Below are positions 62,046-64,000 of a stretch of 64,000 nucleotides of DNA, one piece after another. Source of the DNA: Vibrio sp. 05-20-BW147 (GTDB lineage: Bacteria; Pseudomonadota; Gammaproteobacteria; Enterobacterales; Vibrionaceae); contig NZ_SZTO01000013.1 of NCBI RefSeq assembly GCF_013369385.1, positions 1-64,000 on the forward strand, read 5' to 3'. The notes beneath the pieces are model-generated. The model saw only the letters and a program-made list of their open reading frames with translations, searched no databases and was not told the origin of the DNA. Position 1 is the first letter of the stretch; every line of letters starts with the position of its first letter. Both the position numbers and the translations under genes were made by a program.

Positions 62046-63178
62046 GTGAGATAAACAAAGCACTTGCGGAGTTAGCAAGTCAAAAAAAACAGCCTACTCA
62101 ATTGCAAAGAGCAGTCTTGCCGAAAGTCTCATCGGCAAAACCCATTTTGTGGATAGCAACGGGTTTTGCTCTCAGTTTGGCGGTAGGCGGCTGGGCGATC
62201 ACGCAATCTCAACCTGAGGTGCAGATCGTGCGTGCGCCCATCACGACGGTAACCACGGAGCAAGCAAACGAAGTGCCCCTTGCTTCTCCAACTCAAAAAG
62301 TCCTTTCTGCGACCTCTGAAAGTGTTGTGGTATCGCAGCCTGCAGTCTTCACCGATGTAACCACGAACTCGCCGAAAATGGCTGCCGAGAAAAGCGTCAT
62401 ACGCCCAGTGCCAACTAAAGTGACAACGACTTCGACTAAAGAATCGATCGTGGTCGCTAAAACGGATGTACCAGCCAAGCGTCAAACGACAGAATCCCAT
62501 ACTCATTCTTCATCGGCTGTGACTTCGGGAAACCAAGTATCTGCCCCTGTTTCTTCTGAGTCTGAAGGTATGGTGATTGAGCAGGTTGAACTGAGCAAAG
62601 AACAATTGGCAGAGAAAGCCATTGGCCGTGCAGAGAAAGCGCTGGATGCCAATAACTTACAAAATGCGCTTTCTGCTTACAGTGAAGCACTACGCCATAC
62701 ACCGAATAATGAAGTGGTGAGACAAAAACTTGCCGCGCTCTATTTTGGCAAAGGGGATAGCCGCAAAGCGTATGAACTGCTTCAGGCTGGCATTGCACTT
62801 GATCCTGAAGGTGAAACGTTGCGCATTGCTTTGAGCAAAATGTTGATTAAAGCCAATCAAAATGAAGCCGCACTTTCTCCTCTAGTGGCGATTTACGATC
62901 ATTCTGGAAAAGAGTATCTCGCGATGCGAGCGGCTTTAGCGCAAAAACTGAAGAAAGACGATATTGCACTGGAAAGTTATCAGCGGCTCAGTCAAATGGA
63001 CAGTGAGAATGCTCGATGGTGGCTTGGACTTGCCATCCAGCAAGAGCGCGCTTTGGACTTCAAATCGGCTCAAAACTCCTACCAAGCGGCCCTGTCGAAA
63101 GTGGGTATTTCCAACCAATCTCAACGTTTTATTAAAGATCGGCTCGCGCTGTTGCAGAATTTGGAGAGTGCACAATGA
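62042..63178 (+). CDS. mshN: MSHA TPR protein MshN
   Basis: About 378 residues: N-terminal cytoplasmic helix SEINKALAELASQKKQPTQL, one membrane helix (ILWIATGFALSLAVGGWAIT), a Thr/Ser/Val-rich periplasmic linker, and C-terminal TPR repeats (AIGRAEKALDANNLQNALSA; YFGKGDSRKAYELLQAGIAL). TTG at 62042 with GGAG at 62032-62035 gives the family start; ATG at 62030 is the in-frame alternative with worse spacing. Overlaps mshM by four bases. Confidence 0.88.
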   Translation: MSEINKALAELASQKKQPTQLQRAVLPKVSSAKPILWIATGFALSLAVGGWAITQSQPEVQIVRAPITTVTTEQANEVPLASPTQKVLSATSESVVVSQPAVFTDVTTNSPKMAAEKSVIRPVPTKVTTTSTKESIVVAKTDVPAKRQTTESHTHSSSAVTSGNQVSAPVSSESEGMVIEQVELSKEQLAEKAIGRAEKALDANNLQNALSAYSEALRHTPNNEVVRQKLAALYFGKGDSRKAYELLQAGIALDPEGETLRIALSKMLIKANQNEAALSPLVAIYDHSGKEYLAMRAALAQKLKKDDIALESYQRLSQMDSENARWWLGLAIQQERALDFKSAQNSYQAALSKVGISNQSQRFIKDRLALLQNLESAQ

Positions 63179-64000
63179 AAGTAAGATTAAGGAAGCGCCT
63201 TGGTGACCTGCTTGTTGAAGAGGGCATTATCAACGAAGCTCAACTTGATCAGGCGCTCGGCGCACAGCGTAGTAGTGGTCGTAAGCTTGGCGATACACTG
63301 ATTGATTTGGGTTTCCTCAGCGAGCAACAGATGCTGGCTTTCCTTTCTCAACAGCTGGATTTACCGCTGATTGATTTGAATCGTGCGACTGTAGATACTG
63401 AGGCGGTACAGCTGTTATCCGAAGTACATGCTCGTCGCTTACGTGCCCTCGTCATCGGACGAAATGGTGACACATTGCGTATTGCGATGAGTGATCCAGC
63501 CGATTTGTTTGCACAAGAAGCACTGATTGGCCAGTTGGGCCAATACGGCATTGAATTTGTTATTGCGCCAGAGCGACAGTTGGTGGAAGGTTTTGACCGC
63601 TACTATCGTCGAACCAAAGAAATCGCCACTTTCGCAGAGCAGCTGCAAGCGGAGCACCAAGTCAACGATGCATTTGATTTCAACATCGAAGACAATGACA
63701 GCGACGAAGTGACGGTTGTAAAACTGATCAACTCTATGTTTGAAGATGCCATTCAAGTTGGTGCGTCGGATATCCACATTGAACCCGATGCGAAAGTACT
63801 GCGTTTACGCCAGCGTATTGATGGCGTATTGCATGAAACCTTGCTCAATGAAGTCAACATTGCGCCAGCGCTCGTGTTGCGTTTGAAGTTGATGGCGAAC
63901 CTCGATATATCTGAAAAACGCTTGCCGCAAGATGGTCGTTTTAACATCCGCTCTAAAGGTCAGTCGGTTGATATCCGTATGTCGACCATGCCAGTTCAGT
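63175..64000 (+). CDS. mshE: MSHA pilus extension ATPase MshE (5' part, runs off the window)
   Basis: The first 275 codons of the PilB-type extension ATPase. The N-terminal MshEN domain has two copies of the c-di-GMP-binding motif: RLGDLLVEEGIINEAQLDQA (from residue 8) and RKLGDTLIDLGFLSEQQMLA. Next comes the linker and the start of the ATPase core, with VTVVKLINSMFEDAIQVGAS and DIHIEPDAKVLRLRQRIDGV. In Vibrio this domain makes pilus extension respond to c-di-GMP. Starts at the mshN stop (ATGA overlap). Confidence 0.96.
   Translation, partial: MKVRLRKRLGDLLVEEGIINEAQLDQALGAQRSSGRKLGDTLIDLGFLSEQQMLAFLSQQLDLPLIDLNRATVDTEAVQLLSEVHARRLRALVIGRNGDTLRIAMSDPADLFAQEALIGQLGQYGIEFVIAPERQLVEGFDRYYRRTKEIATFAEQLQAEHQVNDAFDFNIEDNDSDEVTVVKLINSMFEDAIQVGASDIHIEPDAKVLRLRQRIDGVLHETLLNEVNIAPALVLRLKLMANLDISEKRLPQDGRFNIRSKGQSVDIRMSTMPVQ

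Overview
The window is a piece of a Vibrio main chromosome. The evidence is the gene order (tuf-bfd-bfr; glpX-zapB-rraA-menA-hslUV-ftsN-cytR-priA-rpmE; metJ/metBL-metF; zur-dusA-pspG; cysJIH; lysC-pglL-uvrA-galU-qstR-ssb-mshHIJKLMNE) and the protein families, especially the MSHA pilus locus and the competence regulator QstR. A V. vulnificus-like species is plausible, but the species is not proven here. There is no rRNA, tRNA, CRISPR array, prophage or insertion sequence. Most of the window is conserved core chromosome.

Layout. 1-5700: the 3' end of tuf, an iron-regulated bfd-bfr pair with a strong Fur box, galE, tpiA, a CHMI-family isomerase, two small conserved proteins and a cysteine-rich SufR-like regulator. 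5758-15373 (all minus strand): glpX, a 13-copy heptanucleotide repeat, zapB, rraA-menA, hslVU with a sigma-32 promoter, ftsN, cytR and priA. 15654-22715: rpmE, a malic enzyme with an FNR-like site, then metJ divergent from metB-metL, and metF, with clear MetJ operators. 22835-30946: an accessory-looking block with a DUF547 protein, pdxY-tnaB-tnaA, an AT-rich 865-base gap holding a perfect TyrR box and two overlapping small ORFs, and a FIST sensor next to a PAS-GGDEF diguanylate cyclase. 30993-44481: an NhaP-type antiporter, metH, cheX-zur, dusA, pspG with a sigma-54 promoter, an outer-membrane barrel, a small unknown protein and cysJIH. 44594-54974: lysC behind a lysine riboswitch, a class V aminotransferase, pglL, uvrA, galU, qstR and ssb. 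55118 to the end: the MSHA pilus cluster mshHIJKLMN and the first part of mshE.

How the genes fit together. Sulfur and methionine metabolism recurs: sulfate reduction (cysJIH), transsulfuration (metB), homoserine supply (metL), methylene-THF reduction (metF) and methionine synthase (metH). metB-metL, metF and metH each have MetJ-box arrays. The two aspartokinases answer to different signals: metL to MetJ, lysC to a lysine riboswitch. Cyclic-di-GMP is a second theme: the FIST-linked diguanylate cyclase, the degenerate GGDEF/EAL protein MshH and the MshE ATPase, whose N-terminus carries c-di-GMP-binding motifs. The tryptophanase block pairs a PLP enzyme with a permease and a PLP-making kinase.

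The observations I would follow first are the heptamer array upstream of glpX, the perfect TyrR operator with no recognisable tnaC leader upstream of tnaA, the TGATG-overlapped small ORFs at 27950-28308, and the FIST/diguanylate cyclase pair. I did not find anything I would call a wholly new defence or mobile system.
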